Origin: Agrococcus sp. KRD186
GTDB taxonomy: Bacteria > Actinomycetota > Actinomycetes > Actinomycetales > Microbacteriaceae
Direction: 5' to 3'
Length of the DNA stretch: 64,000 bases
NCBI RefSeq assembly: GCF_017168255.1
Contig: NZ_JABFAP010000001.1
Span: 1,454,640 to 1,518,639, forward strand
In this document: one piece after another, positions 16,902 to 24,362 of the stretch
How the letters are laid out: the number at the start of each line of letters is the position of its first letter
How positions within the stretch are numbered: position 1 is the first letter of the stretch
The notes under the pieces: model-generated
What the model was told of the DNA's origin: nothing
What the model saw: the letters and a program-made list of their open reading frames with translations, nothing else
Database searches by the model: none
Translations under genes and position numbers: made by a program

Positions 16902-17726
16902 TCAGCGGACACTGGTCCGCGAGTCGCTGGCCTGATCGCGGGATAACCAGCGGCGAAGCACGTCGATCCACTCGTCGAAGGCGTCGAGGTGCGCATCATG
17001 GCTGCCGCCGGAGAGATCGACTCTGACCGTCTCGGGCCTGCGCCGGATCAGCTCGTCCTTGTCGGCATCGCTGAACATCCCGTGCTTGGCGAAAATCGCG
17101 AGCGTCGGAACCTGCAGAGCTTCCCACTCGTCCCAGCGCGGTTCATGCACAGCCTCGATCGTGCGTTGCATGACCGCGGAGTCGAAACGCGGGACGAGCC
17201 CATCATCCGTCGACTGGAGATCCGCTACCCAGGCATCAACGATCGCGTCATCACCGAGGAACTCGCGGGCAGCGGCCTCTCCCCGGAACGGAACCGGCCA
17301 GGACGCGAAGTACGCGCCGAGACCAGCAGCCTCGCGCGGATCGTCGCTCCCCGACACATGACCTTCGAGCATCACGAGCCCCTCGACCAGGTCTGGATGC
17401 GCTGCTGCTGCGAGAAAAGCAGTGTGGGCTCCCATCGACTGCCCGACGAGCGTCGCTCGACGCCCTGGGGCGAGCTCCTCGATCGCCGCCACGACGTCGC
17501 CGACGAACGCGTCGCGGGATAGATCATCGGGAAGCCGCGTGCTCGCACCGTGCCCTCGCTGGTCCACGATCAGGACCCGATGATCCTGCAACGCTCGCGC
17601 CGTGCGCAGCAACTCCCGCGAACTCCCGGCAAGCCCGTGCAGCAGCACGACGACAGGGCCGTCGCCGCCGAGGTCGGTGACGGCGATACAGACGCCTCCG
17701 GGGCGCTGCACGACGCAGCTGGTCAC
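16902..17726 (-). CDS. Alpha/beta hydrolase coupled to the higBA operon
   Basis: A 274-aa alpha/beta hydrolase. It has VVVLLHGLAGSSRE (oxyanion-hole HG, residues 26-38), VLIVDQRGHGAS, the nucleophile elbow GQSMGAHT near residue 94, a late aspartate in the KDELIRRRP region and a final histidine in SGGSHDAHLDAFDEW. No signal peptide, so cytosolic. The substrate is unknown; esterase, thioesterase and epoxide-hydrolase-like roles are all possible. The GTG start overlaps the higA stop by 4 bp (GTGA), so it is translationally coupled to the toxin-antitoxin pair. Its stop lies 12 bp from the displaced ychF end. A hydrolase as third gene of a higBA operon is unusual. Confidence 0.8.
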   Translation of the reverse strand: MTSCVVQRPGGVCIAVTDLGGDGPVVVLLHGLAGSSRELLRTARALQDHRVLIVDQRGHGASTRLPDDLSRDAFVGDVVAAIEELAPGRRATLVGQSMGAHTAFLAAAAHPDLVEGLVMLEGHVSGSDDPREAAGLGAYFASWPVPFRGEAAAREFLGDDAIVDAWVADLQSTDDGLVPRFDSAVMQRTIEAVHEPRWDEWEALQVPTLAIFAKHGMFSDADKDELIRRRPETVRVDLSGGSHDAHLDAFDEWIDVLRRWLSRDQASDSRTSVR

Positions 17727-18025
17727 GCGACCTGCAGCGGCGCGATCGCCGCGATCTGCTCACCTGCTGCGTCCTCGGCGCGGTCAAGCTCGTAATGGCT
17801 CTGCAGGTTGATCCAGAACTCGGCCGAGGTGCCGAAGTACTTCGCGAGCCGCAGCGCCGTGTCTGCGGTGATCCCTCGCTTGCCGTGCACGATCTCGTTG
17901 ATCCGTCGCGGCGGAACGCCGATGGATACGGCGAGCTTGTTCTGCGTGATGCCGAAGCCCTCGATGAAGTCCTCCATGAGCACCTCGCCCGGGTGGATCG
18001 GCTCGATCTTGTCAGTGGTAGTCAA
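17723..18025 (-). CDS. higA: HigA-family antitoxin
   Basis: A 100-aa protein with a Xre-type helix-turn-helix: PGEVLMEDFIEGFGITQNKLA, VSIGVPPRRINEIVHGKRG, ITADTALRLAKYFGTSAEFW. This is the HigA/VapI pattern. It binds HigB and represses the operon. The start is TTG at 18025, overlapping the higB stop by 14 bp; no ATG or GTG is available nearby. It overlaps the hydrolase start at its own stop. The paired palindromes at 18306-18336 in front of higB are its likely operator. Confidence 0.9.
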   Translation of the reverse strand: MTTTDKIEPIHPGEVLMEDFIEGFGITQNKLAVSIGVPPRRINEIVHGKRGITADTALRLAKYFGTSAEFWINLQSHYELDRAEDAAGEQIAAIAPLQVA

Positions 18026-18293
18026 CGATCTGCACCTCCTCTGGTCCGGCGGCGGTCCACACGAAGCAGATCCGCCACTGGTCGTTGATCCTGATGCTGT
18101 GCTGCCCGGCACGGTCGCCCTTGAGAGCTTCGAGGCGGTTGCCGGGTGGGACACGGAGGTCCTCGATGGACTCCGCGGACCCCACCTGACGAAGCTTGCG
18201 CAATGCGACTCGATGGATCCTCGGATCAATCGACCTCACGCGTTCACGACGCCACAGCCGTTCGGTCTCCTTGTCGCCGAACGATCTGATCAC
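18012..18293 (-). CDS. higB: HigB-family toxin (RelE superfamily)
   Basis: A 93-aa protein with the HigB pattern: MIRSFGDKETERLWRRERV, RIHRVALRKLRQVGSAESIEDL, VPPGNRLEALKGDRAGQHSIRINDQWRI and CFVWTAAGPEEVQIVDYH. Members cut mRNA on the ribosome, and the conserved basic core is present. The GTG start lies about 7 nt after a TATACT box, so the mRNA may be leaderless. The toxin gene comes first and the antitoxin second, the normal order for higBA. Confidence 0.9.
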   Translation of the reverse strand: MIRSFGDKETERLWRRERVRSIDPRIHRVALRKLRQVGSAESIEDLRVPPGNRLEALKGDRAGQHSIRINDQWRICFVWTAAGPEEVQIVDYH

Positions 18294-18299
18294 GGAACC

Positions 18300-18337
18300 A
18301 GTATATAACGGCGAGCGTCATTAACGCTATACGTTAA
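18300..18337 (-). promoter_or_regulatory. higBA promoter with two operator-like palindromes
   Basis: Two 15-bp sites of the form TAACG-N5-CGTYA lie one base apart, at 18306-18320 and 18322-18336. The second, with flanks, is the perfect palindrome TTAACGctataCGTTAA (18321-18337), and it also covers the ychF stop codon. A minus-strand TATACT box (18300-18305) puts the start of transcription at about the first base of higB. This is the most AT-rich spot of the neighbourhood. Confidence 0.5.
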
Positions 18338-19400
18338 ACCGGAACTCCACCACGTCGCCGTCGGCCATCACGTAGTCCTTGCCCTCGATGCGCACGCGGC
18401 CGGCGGCCTTCGCATCGGCCATCGAGCCGTGCTCGTCGAGGTCGGCGAAGGAGACGACCTCTGCCTTGATGAAGCCGCGCTCGAAGTCGGTGTGGATGAC
18501 GCCCGCCGCCTGCGGGGCCGTGTCTCCCTTGCGGATCGTCCAGGCGCGCGCCTCCTTCGGGCCAGCCGTCAGGTAGGTCTGCAGGCCGAGCGTCTCGAAG
18601 CCGATGCGGGCGAGCTGGTCGAGGCCCGACTCGTCCTGGCCCAGCGACTGCAGCAGCTCGAGCGCCTCCTCGGGCTCGAGGTCGACGAGCTCCGACTCGA
18701 CCTTCGCGTCGAGGAAGACGGCCTTCGCGGGCGCGACCAGCGCTGCCAGCTCGGCCTTCTTCGCGTCGTCCGCCAGCACATCCTCATCGACGTTGAACAC
18801 GAACAGCACGGGCTTCGCGGTGAGCAGGCCCAGCTCGCGGATCGGCGCGGTGTCGAAGCCCGCCTGCGAGAGGGTGCGGCCCGAGTTCAGGATCTCGTTC
18901 GCCTCGACGGCGGCGGCGAGCACCGAGGCGTCGATCTTCTTGCCCTTGAGCTCCTTCTCGAGCCGCGGGATCGCCTTCTCGAGCGTCTGCATGTCGGCGA
19001 GCATCAGCTCGGTGTTGATGGTCTCCATGTCGGAGGACGGGTCGACCGTGCCCTCGACGTGCACCACGTCGCTGTCGCCGAAGCCGCGCACGACCTGCGC
19101 GATCGCGTCGGCCTCGCGGATGTTCGCGAGGAACTTGTTGCCGAGCCCCTCGCCCTCGCTCGCGCCCTTGACGATGCCGGCGATGTCGACGAACGAGACG
19201 GCAGCGGGCAGGATGCGCTGCGAGCCGTGGATCTCTGCGAGGCGCGTCAGGCGCACATCCGGCAGCTCGACCACCCCGATGTTCGGCTCGATCGTTGCGA
19301 ACGGGTAGTTCGCCGCGAGCACGGTGTTCTTGGTGAGAGCGTTGAAGAGGGTCGACTTGCCCACGTTGGGGAGACCGACGATGCCGATGGTGAGTGCCAC
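18327..19400 (-). CDS. ychF: Ribosome-binding ATPase YchF
   Basis: A 357-aa Obg-family P-loop protein that binds ribosomes and prefers ATP. G1 is GLPNVGKSTLFNAL at residues 8-21; the switch region TIEPNIGVVELPD and FVDIAGIVKGASEGEGLGNKFL follow, then FVFNVDEDV (the non-canonical NxxE-type specificity site). A helical domain around residues 130-200 and a C-terminal TGS domain end in GDVVEFRFNV. I start at GTG 19400, which gives the usual N-terminus; the longer open frame is not coding. The last five codons have been replaced synonymously by the islet on its 3' side, so the protein is unchanged. Confidence 0.95.
   Translation of the reverse strand: MALTIGIVGLPNVGKSTLFNALTKNTVLAANYPFATIEPNIGVVELPDVRLTRLAEIHGSQRILPAAVSFVDIAGIVKGASEGEGLGNKFLANIREADAIAQVVRGFGDSDVVHVEGTVDPSSDMETINTELMLADMQTLEKAIPRLEKELKGKKIDASVLAAAVEANEILNSGRTLSQAGFDTAPIRELGLLTAKPVLFVFNVDEDVLADDAKKAELAALVAPAKAVFLDAKVESELVDLEPEEALELLQSLGQDESGLDQLARIGFETLGLQTYLTAGPKEARAWTIRKGDTAPQAAGVIHTDFERGFIKAEVVSFADLDEHGSMADAKAAGRVRIEGKDYVMADGDVVEFRFNV
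18331..18360 (-). repeat. Current 3' end of ychF (direct-repeat copy 2)
   Basis: The partner of 16860-16889. The two share 28 of 30 bases. Differences fall at third codon positions, so both encode the same YchF C-terminus. Confidence 0.9.
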
Positions 19401-19528
19401 GACAGACCAGCCTACCGGCGACGGAGCAGGCCGGCAGACGGATGGGTCGGGTCCCGAAACGAGGGCTGGAGGCGCGACGTCGATGGGCCTAGGGTGGGCC
19501 GCGAGAACCCCCGACGGTGGGAGGGACG

Positions 19529-19915
19529 ATGAGCTGGCACCAGCACGCGCCGGATCCGGTGGATCGGGAAGGCCGCGGCGAGGAGTACATCGAGCACTAC
19601 GAGGTGCCGCCGGGCAGCGGCACGCCGAGCTCGTTCTCGGCACGCCACAACGAGTTCCCGCCCGGGCATGGTCACCAGGGCGCCGCGCACGACCCGAAGA
19701 CCGGCGAGCCCGTGCACGGCGACGGCACAGCCAGCGAGACGGAGCCATCCGACTGGCAGCAGGGAGCGGCGAGCGGGCAGGACCCGGCCGCAGCCGACGT
19801 CGCCGAGCACCGCGACGACGACGACCGCTACGACGAGGGGTCGCGAGCGGCGCCCGAGAGGCGCTCGACTCGAGAGCTCGAGGACGACGAGGAGCAGCGG
19901 GAGGCCACCCGCTGA
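19529..19915 (+). CDS. Disordered acidic protein, paralogue of the 20028 gene
   Basis: A 128-aa, very hydrophilic protein with no predicted folded core. A central 40-residue block (SGTPSSFSARHNEFPPGHGH, then AAHDPKTGEPVHGDGT) is nearly repeated in the protein encoded at 20028. The C-terminal third is Asp/Glu/Arg-rich. The start at 19529 has GGGAGGGA 3 bp upstream, a strong ribosome binding site. I know no family or function. The neighbours (acylphosphatase, PRC-barrel protein) are typical of stress or stationary-phase groups, so a desiccation-type role is possible but is inference. Confidence 0.75.
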   Translation: MSWHQHAPDPVDREGRGEEYIEHYEVPPGSGTPSSFSARHNEFPPGHGHQGAAHDPKTGEPVHGDGTASETEPSDWQQGAASGQDPAAADVAEHRDDDDRYDEGSRAAPERRSTRELEDDEEQREATR

Positions 19916-20027
19916 CCCACGGCACCCACCCGCGGCAGCCGACCGGCGGCATTCAGGTTGCCCGCGTACCGTCACCTCCACAGCGACGGGGGCTGCTGGC
20001 CCTCGCGACGCGAAAGGGGCGAACATC

Positions 20028-20378
20028 ATGGCTGCAGAGCACACGACCGACCCGGACTACGACCGTCGCCAGGGCGACCCGGTCTACCACGAGCGGCCGC
20101 CGGCTGACAGCGGCACGGCGAGCTCGTTCGCCAACCGGCACAACGAGGGCCCGCCCGGCGAGGGCCACGACGCGGCCGCGCACGACCGGCAGACGGGTGC
20201 GCCCGTGCACGGCGACGGCACGCCCATGGAGGACCCGCCGGCGCACTGGCAGCGCGGCGAGTCGTCCGGCACAGATCCGGCTGCGACCGAGACGCAAGCG
20301 GATGCGCTGGGTCGCGACCGGCGACCGGCCGGCGAGGGGCAGGCGCGCGAGGCGCACCCCGAGGAGCCCGAGCGCTGA
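20028..20378 (+). CDS. Disordered protein, paralogue of the 19529 gene
   Basis: A 116-aa hydrophilic protein. SGTASSFANRHNEGPPGEGH and AAHDRQTGAPVHGDGT align with the block in the upstream paralogue, while the ends are unrelated. So the conserved motif is SGTxSSFxxRHNExPPGxGH plus AAHDxxTGxPVHGDGT. There is a GAAAGGGG ribosome binding site 8 bp upstream. The two genes are 112 bp apart in the same direction, probably a tandem duplication. Function unknown. Confidence 0.75.
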   Translation: MAAEHTTDPDYDRRQGDPVYHERPPADSGTASSFANRHNEGPPGEGHDAAAHDRQTGAPVHGDGTPMEDPPAHWQRGESSGTDPAATETQADALGRDRRPAGEGQAREAHPEEPER

Positions 20379-20385
20379 GAATCCG

Positions 20386-20664
20386 ATGCCGACCGACCGC
20401 ATCCGCCGGCGCTTCGTCGTGCACGGCAGCGTGCAGGGCGTGGGCTTCCGCGTGGCTGCGGCCGCCGAGGCACGACGCCGGGGCGTCACCGGCAGCGCCC
20501 GCAACCGCTTCGACGGCACCGTCGAGGCAGAGGTCGAGGGGCACGCGGATGCGGTGGACGAGATGGCCGCATGGCTCGCTCACGGGCCGCCATCGGCGCG
20601 AGTCGATCACGTCGAGGCCGACGAGATCGATCCGCGCGGCGACGCGGGATTCCGCATCGCATGA
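20386..20664 (+). CDS. acyP: Acylphosphatase
   Basis: A 92-aa protein with the acylphosphatase fold. The catalytic region is RRRFVVHGSVQGVGFRVAAA (residues 7-26), with the phosphate-binding VQGVGFR loop and its catalytic arginine. The second catalytic residue, asparagine, is in ARNRFDGTVEAEVEG. It hydrolyses acyl-phosphate bonds such as those of carbamoyl phosphate and 1,3-bisphosphoglycerate in the cytosol. It starts 8 bp after the disordered-protein gene, so it is probably cotranscribed. Confidence 0.92.
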   Translation: MPTDRIRRRFVVHGSVQGVGFRVAAAAEARRRGVTGSARNRFDGTVEAEVEGHADAVDEMAAWLAHGPPSARVDHVEADEIDPRGDAGFRIA

Positions 20665-20706
20665 CCGACCGCTCGCAGCAGCGGGCATCGATGAAGGAGG
20701 ACAGCA

Positions 20707-21294
20707 ATGACATTCCAGGGCACCATCGAGGACGGCGCAGAGGTCTTCGGCAGCGACGGACACAAGCTCGGCAGGGTCGGCCAGGTGTTCGTGCTCCAGG
20801 GCACGGACGAACCGACCTGGATCGCCGTGCAGACGGGTCTGTTCGGCATGCAGGAGTCGTTCGTACCGGTCGCAGGAGCGAGCATGCGCGGCGACGAGTT
20901 CGTCGTCGCCTACGACAAGGCCTTCGTGAAGGATGCGCCGCGCATCTCGGACTCCGACGACCTGACCGCCGAGCAGGAGGCCGAGCTCTACCGCTACTAC
21001 GGGGTGGAGCCGCCCCGACGCTCGCCGGATGCGACGGACGATCTCGCCCGCGAGACGCATCGCATCGATGACCAGCCGCAGGACGAGCGCGGGGCGCGCG
21101 ATGCCCACGAGCAGCGGTCGGGCGACCACGAGCGAGCGGCGGCAGCAGCCGGTCCGCGCTCGGGCGAGGGCGGCCCGCGCCTGCGCCGGCGCATCGTGAC
21201 CGAGATGCAGACCGTGCAGGTGCCGGTGCAGCGCGAGGAGATCGTCGTCGAGGGCGAGGGCATCGCCTCCGACGACGACGCCGAGCGGCGCTGA
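20707..21294 (+). CDS. PRC-barrel protein with C-terminal DUF2382-like segment
   Basis: A 195-aa soluble protein. Residues 5-80 are a PRC-barrel: GAEVFGSDGHKLGRVGQVFV, WIAVQTGLFGMQESFVPVAG, GDEFVVAYDKAFVKDAPRI. A charged, disordered linker (100-155) follows. The end (RLRRRIVTEMQTVQVPVQREEIVVE) matches the repeat of DUF2382, a domain often joined to PRC-barrels in Actinobacteria and Deinococcus. The role is probably stress-related, but no activity is known. AAGGAGG lies 7 bp upstream of the ATG. Confidence 0.85.
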   Translation: MTFQGTIEDGAEVFGSDGHKLGRVGQVFVLQGTDEPTWIAVQTGLFGMQESFVPVAGASMRGDEFVVAYDKAFVKDAPRISDSDDLTAEQEAELYRYYGVEPPRRSPDATDDLARETHRIDDQPQDERGARDAHEQRSGDHERAAAAAGPRSGEGGPRLRRRIVTEMQTVQVPVQREEIVVEGEGIASDDDAERR

Positions 21295-21483
21295 GCGGCA
21301 GCGGTCGAGCTGCGCATTCGCGCGCAGCGGATCCGTCCCCCACTGCGCACCTCGCGCAACTCGCGCTCGCCCGCTTGCGCGCGTCGCGCATCCGCTCCAA
21401 GATCGATGTGACCGCGCGACCCGCGGCCCGAAATCGGCTGCACCGCACACGACGCGGCGCATGCACTCAATGAGGAGAGCACC

Positions 21484-22548
21484 ATGAGCGCAGTCCCGGA
21501 GTTCACGCACGAGCGCGTCCTGACAGCACAGGGCGCCCGCAGCGGGCTCGTCATCACCGTCGCGCTGCACTCGAGCGCACTCGGGCCAGCGCTCGGCGGC
21601 TGCCGCATGTGGACGTACCCGACGTGGGCGGACGGACAGGCGGATGCGCTGCGGCTCTCGGCTGCCATGACGCTCAAGAACGCCGCGGCCGGCCTCGACG
21701 CGGGCGGCGGCAAGTCAGTCATCGCGCTGCCCATGGGCGAGCACGTCGACAGCGACCGCAGGCGCGCGGCGCTGCTCGACCTCGGCGACCTGGTCGAACT
21801 GATGGACGGCCGCTACCGCACCGCCGAGGATGTCGGCACGACCGAGCACGACATGGTGGTCGTGCGCGAGCGCACCGCGCACGTCGTGGGCCTGCCCGCC
21901 GACAAGGGCGGAGCGGGCGAGCCCGCCGGTGCCACGGCGCTGGGCGTCTTCTCGGCCATCGCCCCGACCCTGGAGGCCGCGTTCGGCTCCGAGCAGATCG
22001 AGGGCCGCTCGTTCGTCATCTCCGGCCTCGGCCAGGTCGGCGGCCGCCTCGCGCGCATGCTCGCCGGCCAGGGCGCCCGACTGATCATCACCGACATCGA
22101 CGACCGCAAGCGGCAGCTCGCCAGCGAGCTCGACGCCAAGTGGATCTCCCCCGACCGCGCCCTGACGACCGAGGCCGACGTGCTCGTGCTGGCAGGCCTG
22201 GGCGGCATCCTCACCGACGAGGCCATCGACGCCCTGCCGGTGCGCGCCGTCGTCGGCCCGGCGAACAATCCGCTCGCCGACCGTTCCGGCGCTGCCCGCC
22301 TGCAGGAGCGCGGCATCGTGTACGCGCCCGACTTCGTCGTCAACGCCGGCGGCGTCATCCACCTCGAGGGCATCGGCCACGGCCTCGAGTGGCCCGCCAT
22401 CGCCGAGCGCCTGACCGGCATCGGCGACACCGTGCGCAGCGTGCTCGCGGCCGCCCGCGACCACGGCACCACGACGCTCGAAGCCGCCGAGGCGCTCGCC
22501 TACGCGCGCATCGACGCGGCACGCGCGCGCCAGAGCGTCGGCGTCTGA
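21484..22548 (+). CDS. Glu/Leu/Phe/Val-type amino-acid dehydrogenase
   Basis: A 354-aa NAD-dependent oxidative deaminase of the leucine/valine dehydrogenase type. The substrate-binding region is GPALGGCRMW, then SAAMTLKNAAAGLDAGGGKSVI, whose lysines bind substrate and catalyse. RTAEDVGTTEHDM follows. The Rossmann domain has ISGLGQVGGRLARML near residue 182 and ITDIDDRKR. APDFVVNAGGVIHLEGI is the typical end of the active-site cleft. It converts branched-chain amino acids to keto acids plus ammonia; the exact substrate is not determined. It has a GAGGAG site 7 bp upstream and is followed by a hairpin. Confidence 0.88.
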   Translation: MSAVPEFTHERVLTAQGARSGLVITVALHSSALGPALGGCRMWTYPTWADGQADALRLSAAMTLKNAAAGLDAGGGKSVIALPMGEHVDSDRRRAALLDLGDLVELMDGRYRTAEDVGTTEHDMVVVRERTAHVVGLPADKGGAGEPAGATALGVFSAIAPTLEAAFGSEQIEGRSFVISGLGQVGGRLARMLAGQGARLIITDIDDRKRQLASELDAKWISPDRALTTEADVLVLAGLGGILTDEAIDALPVRAVVGPANNPLADRSGAARLQERGIVYAPDFVVNAGGVIHLEGIGHGLEWPAIAERLTGIGDTVRSVLAAARDHGTTTLEAAEALAYARIDAARARQSVGV

Positions 22549-22570
22549 CGCATCCGCCCCTCGTCGTCGG

Positions 22571-22593
22571 CGTGCCGCGCCAGTTGCGGCACG
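22571..22593 (+). terminator. Hairpin after the amino-acid dehydrogenase
   Basis: A perfect 8-bp stem (CGTGCCGC / GCGGCACG) around a 7-nt loop, 22 bp after the stop. There is no U-run, so it may be a weak or factor-assisted terminator. Confidence 0.4.
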
Positions 22594-22679
22594 CACCGAT
22601 CGCCCCATGGCGCGGGGGCGAGGGTCGGCGTAGCGTCGGCGGTGGCACGGCGACGACGCCGCGCCGGAGGAGGACGGCG

Positions 22680-22901
22680 ATGAGCAAGGATCACAAGCCC
22701 CAGTCGACGCACCGGCACCACAGTGCGGCGCAGGACGCCTCCGTGGTCGACGGCGGCGCGCACGGCGGCGCGCACGTCGAGCAGCCCACGGTCGGCGAGG
22801 ATGCGAAGGAGAACCCGGCGGAGGGCTGGGACCCGGGTGCCCCCGAGCAGGCAGACCCCGAGCAGGACGACTCGCAGACGGAGCGCTTCTCGGCTCGCTG
22901 A
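22680..22901 (+). CDS. Small His/Glu-rich disordered protein
   Basis: A 73-aa protein with a histidine-rich start (THRHHSAAQ, GGAHGGAHVEQ) and an acidic, proline-rich end (PEQADPEQDDSQTERFS). It has no fold or family I recognise. A strong site (GGAGGAGGA) precedes the ATG, which supports translation. Composition and place suggest the same sort of stress protein as the pair at 19.5-20.4 kb, but it does not share their motif. Confidence 0.6.
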   Translation: MSKDHKPQSTHRHHSAAQDASVVDGGAHGGAHVEQPTVGEDAKENPAEGWDPGAPEQADPEQDDSQTERFSAR

Positions 22902-22914
22902 CGCGCCCGCGCCG

Positions 22915-23003
22915 GCCTCAGGCGCGTTCGCCTCGGCGTCGTCGGCCAGCCAGGGCGTCAGCTCGCCGAACGGCCTGCCGACGCAGTCGCCGAGGTAGCC
23001 GAC
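22915..23003 (-). pseudogene. Possible gene fragment upstream of padR
   Basis: Read on the minus strand, this stretch gives VGYLGDCVGRPFGELTPWLA and DDAEANAPEAG, with coding-like codon use but neither start nor clean stop. It could be the tail of a reductase-type target gene once divergent from padR. Weak evidence only. Confidence 0.2.
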
Positions 23004-23006
23004 CGA

Positions 23007-23030
23007 GACTAGTTGACAAGTCTCCTAGTC
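23007..23030 (+). promoter_or_regulatory. padR promoter with dyad operator
   Basis: GACTAG and CTAGTC form a 6-bp inverted repeat with a 12-bp spacer. A TTGACA box starts directly after the first half-site (23013-23018). The dyad therefore covers the likely -35 region, a good place for self-repression by the PadR protein starting at 23049. Confidence 0.45.
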
Positions 23031-23048
23031 CCGTGCTCGACTGAGCGC

Positions 23049-23570
23049 ATGATCCTCTCCCGCATCATCCTCGGCCTGCTGGCCATCGCCCCGATGTCGG
23101 GCGCCGACCTCAAGCGGCAGTTCGACACCACCGTCAACCACTTCTGGTCCGCCGACAAGGCCCAGATCTACCGCACCCTCGCCGCGCTCGTCGACGAGCG
23201 ACTCGCGAGCGTCACCGTCGTACCCGGCACGACCGCGCCCGACAGTCAGGAGCACCGCATCACCGATGCCGGTCGCGTCGCGCTCGTCGCCTGGCTCGAC
23301 TCCGAGCTCGACCGGCAGCCGGAGCGCGATGCGTTCATCGCCCGCATCTTCCTCGCCGAGAGCCTGAGCGACGATGCCGTCGGTCGCCTGATCGAGCGCC
23401 GCCGCGCGGCCGCCCTCGAACAGCTGGCAGCGCTCGAGACGATCGAGGCGTCGGCCGCCCCGGCACGCACCCGCGGCGAGCACCTGCGGCTCGCCACGCT
23501 CGACCACGGCCTGCGCCATGTGCGCACCGAGCTGGAGTGGCTCGACACCGTCGAGGAGCAGCTGCCGTGA
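23049..23570 (+). CDS. PadR-family transcriptional regulator
   Basis: A 173-aa regulator. The N-terminal winged helix is MILSRIILGLLAIAPMSGAD, LKRQFDTTVNHFWSADKAQIYRTLAALVDERLASV and HRITDAGRVALVAWLD, the PadR pattern with the conserved Y-R-x-L recognition helix. The C-terminal half (residues 85-170) is the helical dimerisation domain. The ligand is unknown. The start is the ATG at 23049 rather than an upstream in-frame codon, since it gives the family N-terminus. Its stop overlaps the start of the hydrolase gene (GTGA), so the pair is an operon. Confidence 0.88.
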   Translation: MILSRIILGLLAIAPMSGADLKRQFDTTVNHFWSADKAQIYRTLAALVDERLASVTVVPGTTAPDSQEHRITDAGRVALVAWLDSELDRQPERDAFIARIFLAESLSDDAVGRLIERRRAAALEQLAALETIEASAAPARTRGEHLRLATLDHGLRHVRTELEWLDTVEEQLP

Positions 23571-24343
23571 CCCAGCACTTCCCCGAAGCGCACGACGCAT
23601 CCTCCCCGATCGGCCACCGCCCCATCGTGCTGCTCCACGGCGGCAACGTCGCCAACTGGATGTGGGAGCCGCAGCTGCCCGCCCTCACCGATCGTCTCGT
23701 GCTCACACCGCACCTGCCCGGCTTCGGCGCACGCACGGCGGAGCCGTGGCCCGGCCTCGCCGCAGCTGCCGACGACGCGGCCGCACGCATCCGCTCCCTT
23801 GCCGGCGACGGCCCGGTCGACGTCGTCGGGCTCTCGCTCGGCGGCGTGGTCGCGCTCCACCTTGCCGCCCGCCACCCTGAGCTCGCCGCCTCGGTGCTCA
23901 CGAGCGGCGCCGCGGTCGAGCGGGTCGGCGGAGTCGCCAGGGCCACCTCGGGCATCCAGCTCGCCCTGTGGGACAAGCGCTGGTTCTGGAAGGGCCAGGC
24001 CGTCGCCTTCGGGCTGCCAGCCGACTCCCACGAGCTCTACGTCGAGCACGGGCTGTCGGTGCGGCGCGAGACCGCGCGGGCGATGCTCGCCGAGGTGTAC
24101 GCCGGCGGCGTGCCCGAGCACCTTGCCGACTACAGGGGGCGGATGCTGCTGGTCGCGGGTGAGAAGGAGCCGGCGGTCATGCGCCGCTCGCTCGAGACCC
24201 TGCAGCGAGTCCAGCCGCGCGCGCACACCCGCATCGCCCCCGGCATGCATCACGTCTGGAGCGTCGAGGACACCGAGCACTGGAACGCGATGCTGCGCGC
24301 ATGGCTCGCCGGTGAGCTCCACGAGTGGCTCGTGCCCGCCTGA
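23567..24343 (+). CDS. Alpha/beta hydrolase, padR operon
   Basis: A 258-aa alpha/beta hydrolase. It has RPIVLLHGGNVANWMW (oxyanion HGG), LTPHLPGFGAR, nucleophile elbow GLSLGGVVALHLAARHP near residue 97, and the catalytic histidine in MHHVWSVEDTEHW. A cap segment rich in Trp and Lys (WDKRWFWKGQAV) lies between. It has no signal peptide and an unknown ester or lactone substrate. The GTG start overlaps the padR stop by 4 bp, so the PadR protein probably regulates this enzyme's expression. Confidence 0.85.
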   Translation: MTQHFPEAHDASSPIGHRPIVLLHGGNVANWMWEPQLPALTDRLVLTPHLPGFGARTAEPWPGLAAAADDAAARIRSLAGDGPVDVVGLSLGGVVALHLAARHPELAASVLTSGAAVERVGGVARATSGIQLALWDKRWFWKGQAVAFGLPADSHELYVEHGLSVRRETARAMLAEVYAGGVPEHLADYRGRMLLVAGEKEPAVMRRSLETLQRVQPRAHTRIAPGMHHVWSVEDTEHWNAMLRAWLAGELHEWLVPA

Positions 24344-24362
24344 GCGCGGCGACCGGTGGCGC

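Larger units (their letters stand above)
16869..18360 (-). mobile_element. Putative islet inserted at the 3' end of ychF (higB-higA-hydrolase)
   Basis: The islet runs from the displaced ychF end to the current ychF end. Its left and right limits share a perfect 21-bp direct repeat. It contains only three overlapping minus-strand genes and one AT-rich promoter. The current last codons of ychF (CGG TTT AAC GTA TAG) differ from the displaced ones only at synonymous positions and are unusually AT-rich, as expected if the insert carried a replacement gene end. No integrase or transposase is inside. The boundaries are observed; the mobility is inferred. Confidence 0.6.

Noticed and set aside
16860-18360. 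Explaining the ychF repeat by chance or by the IS256 element
   Set aside because: Twenty-one identical bases encoding the same protein end are not chance; the IS256 element has its own ends 73 bp away and does not include the repeat.
21295-21483. Origin-like or small-RNA structure in the TCGCGCA-rich gap
   Set aside because: The repeats are short and irregular and can be explained by GC-rich composition; nothing definite seen.
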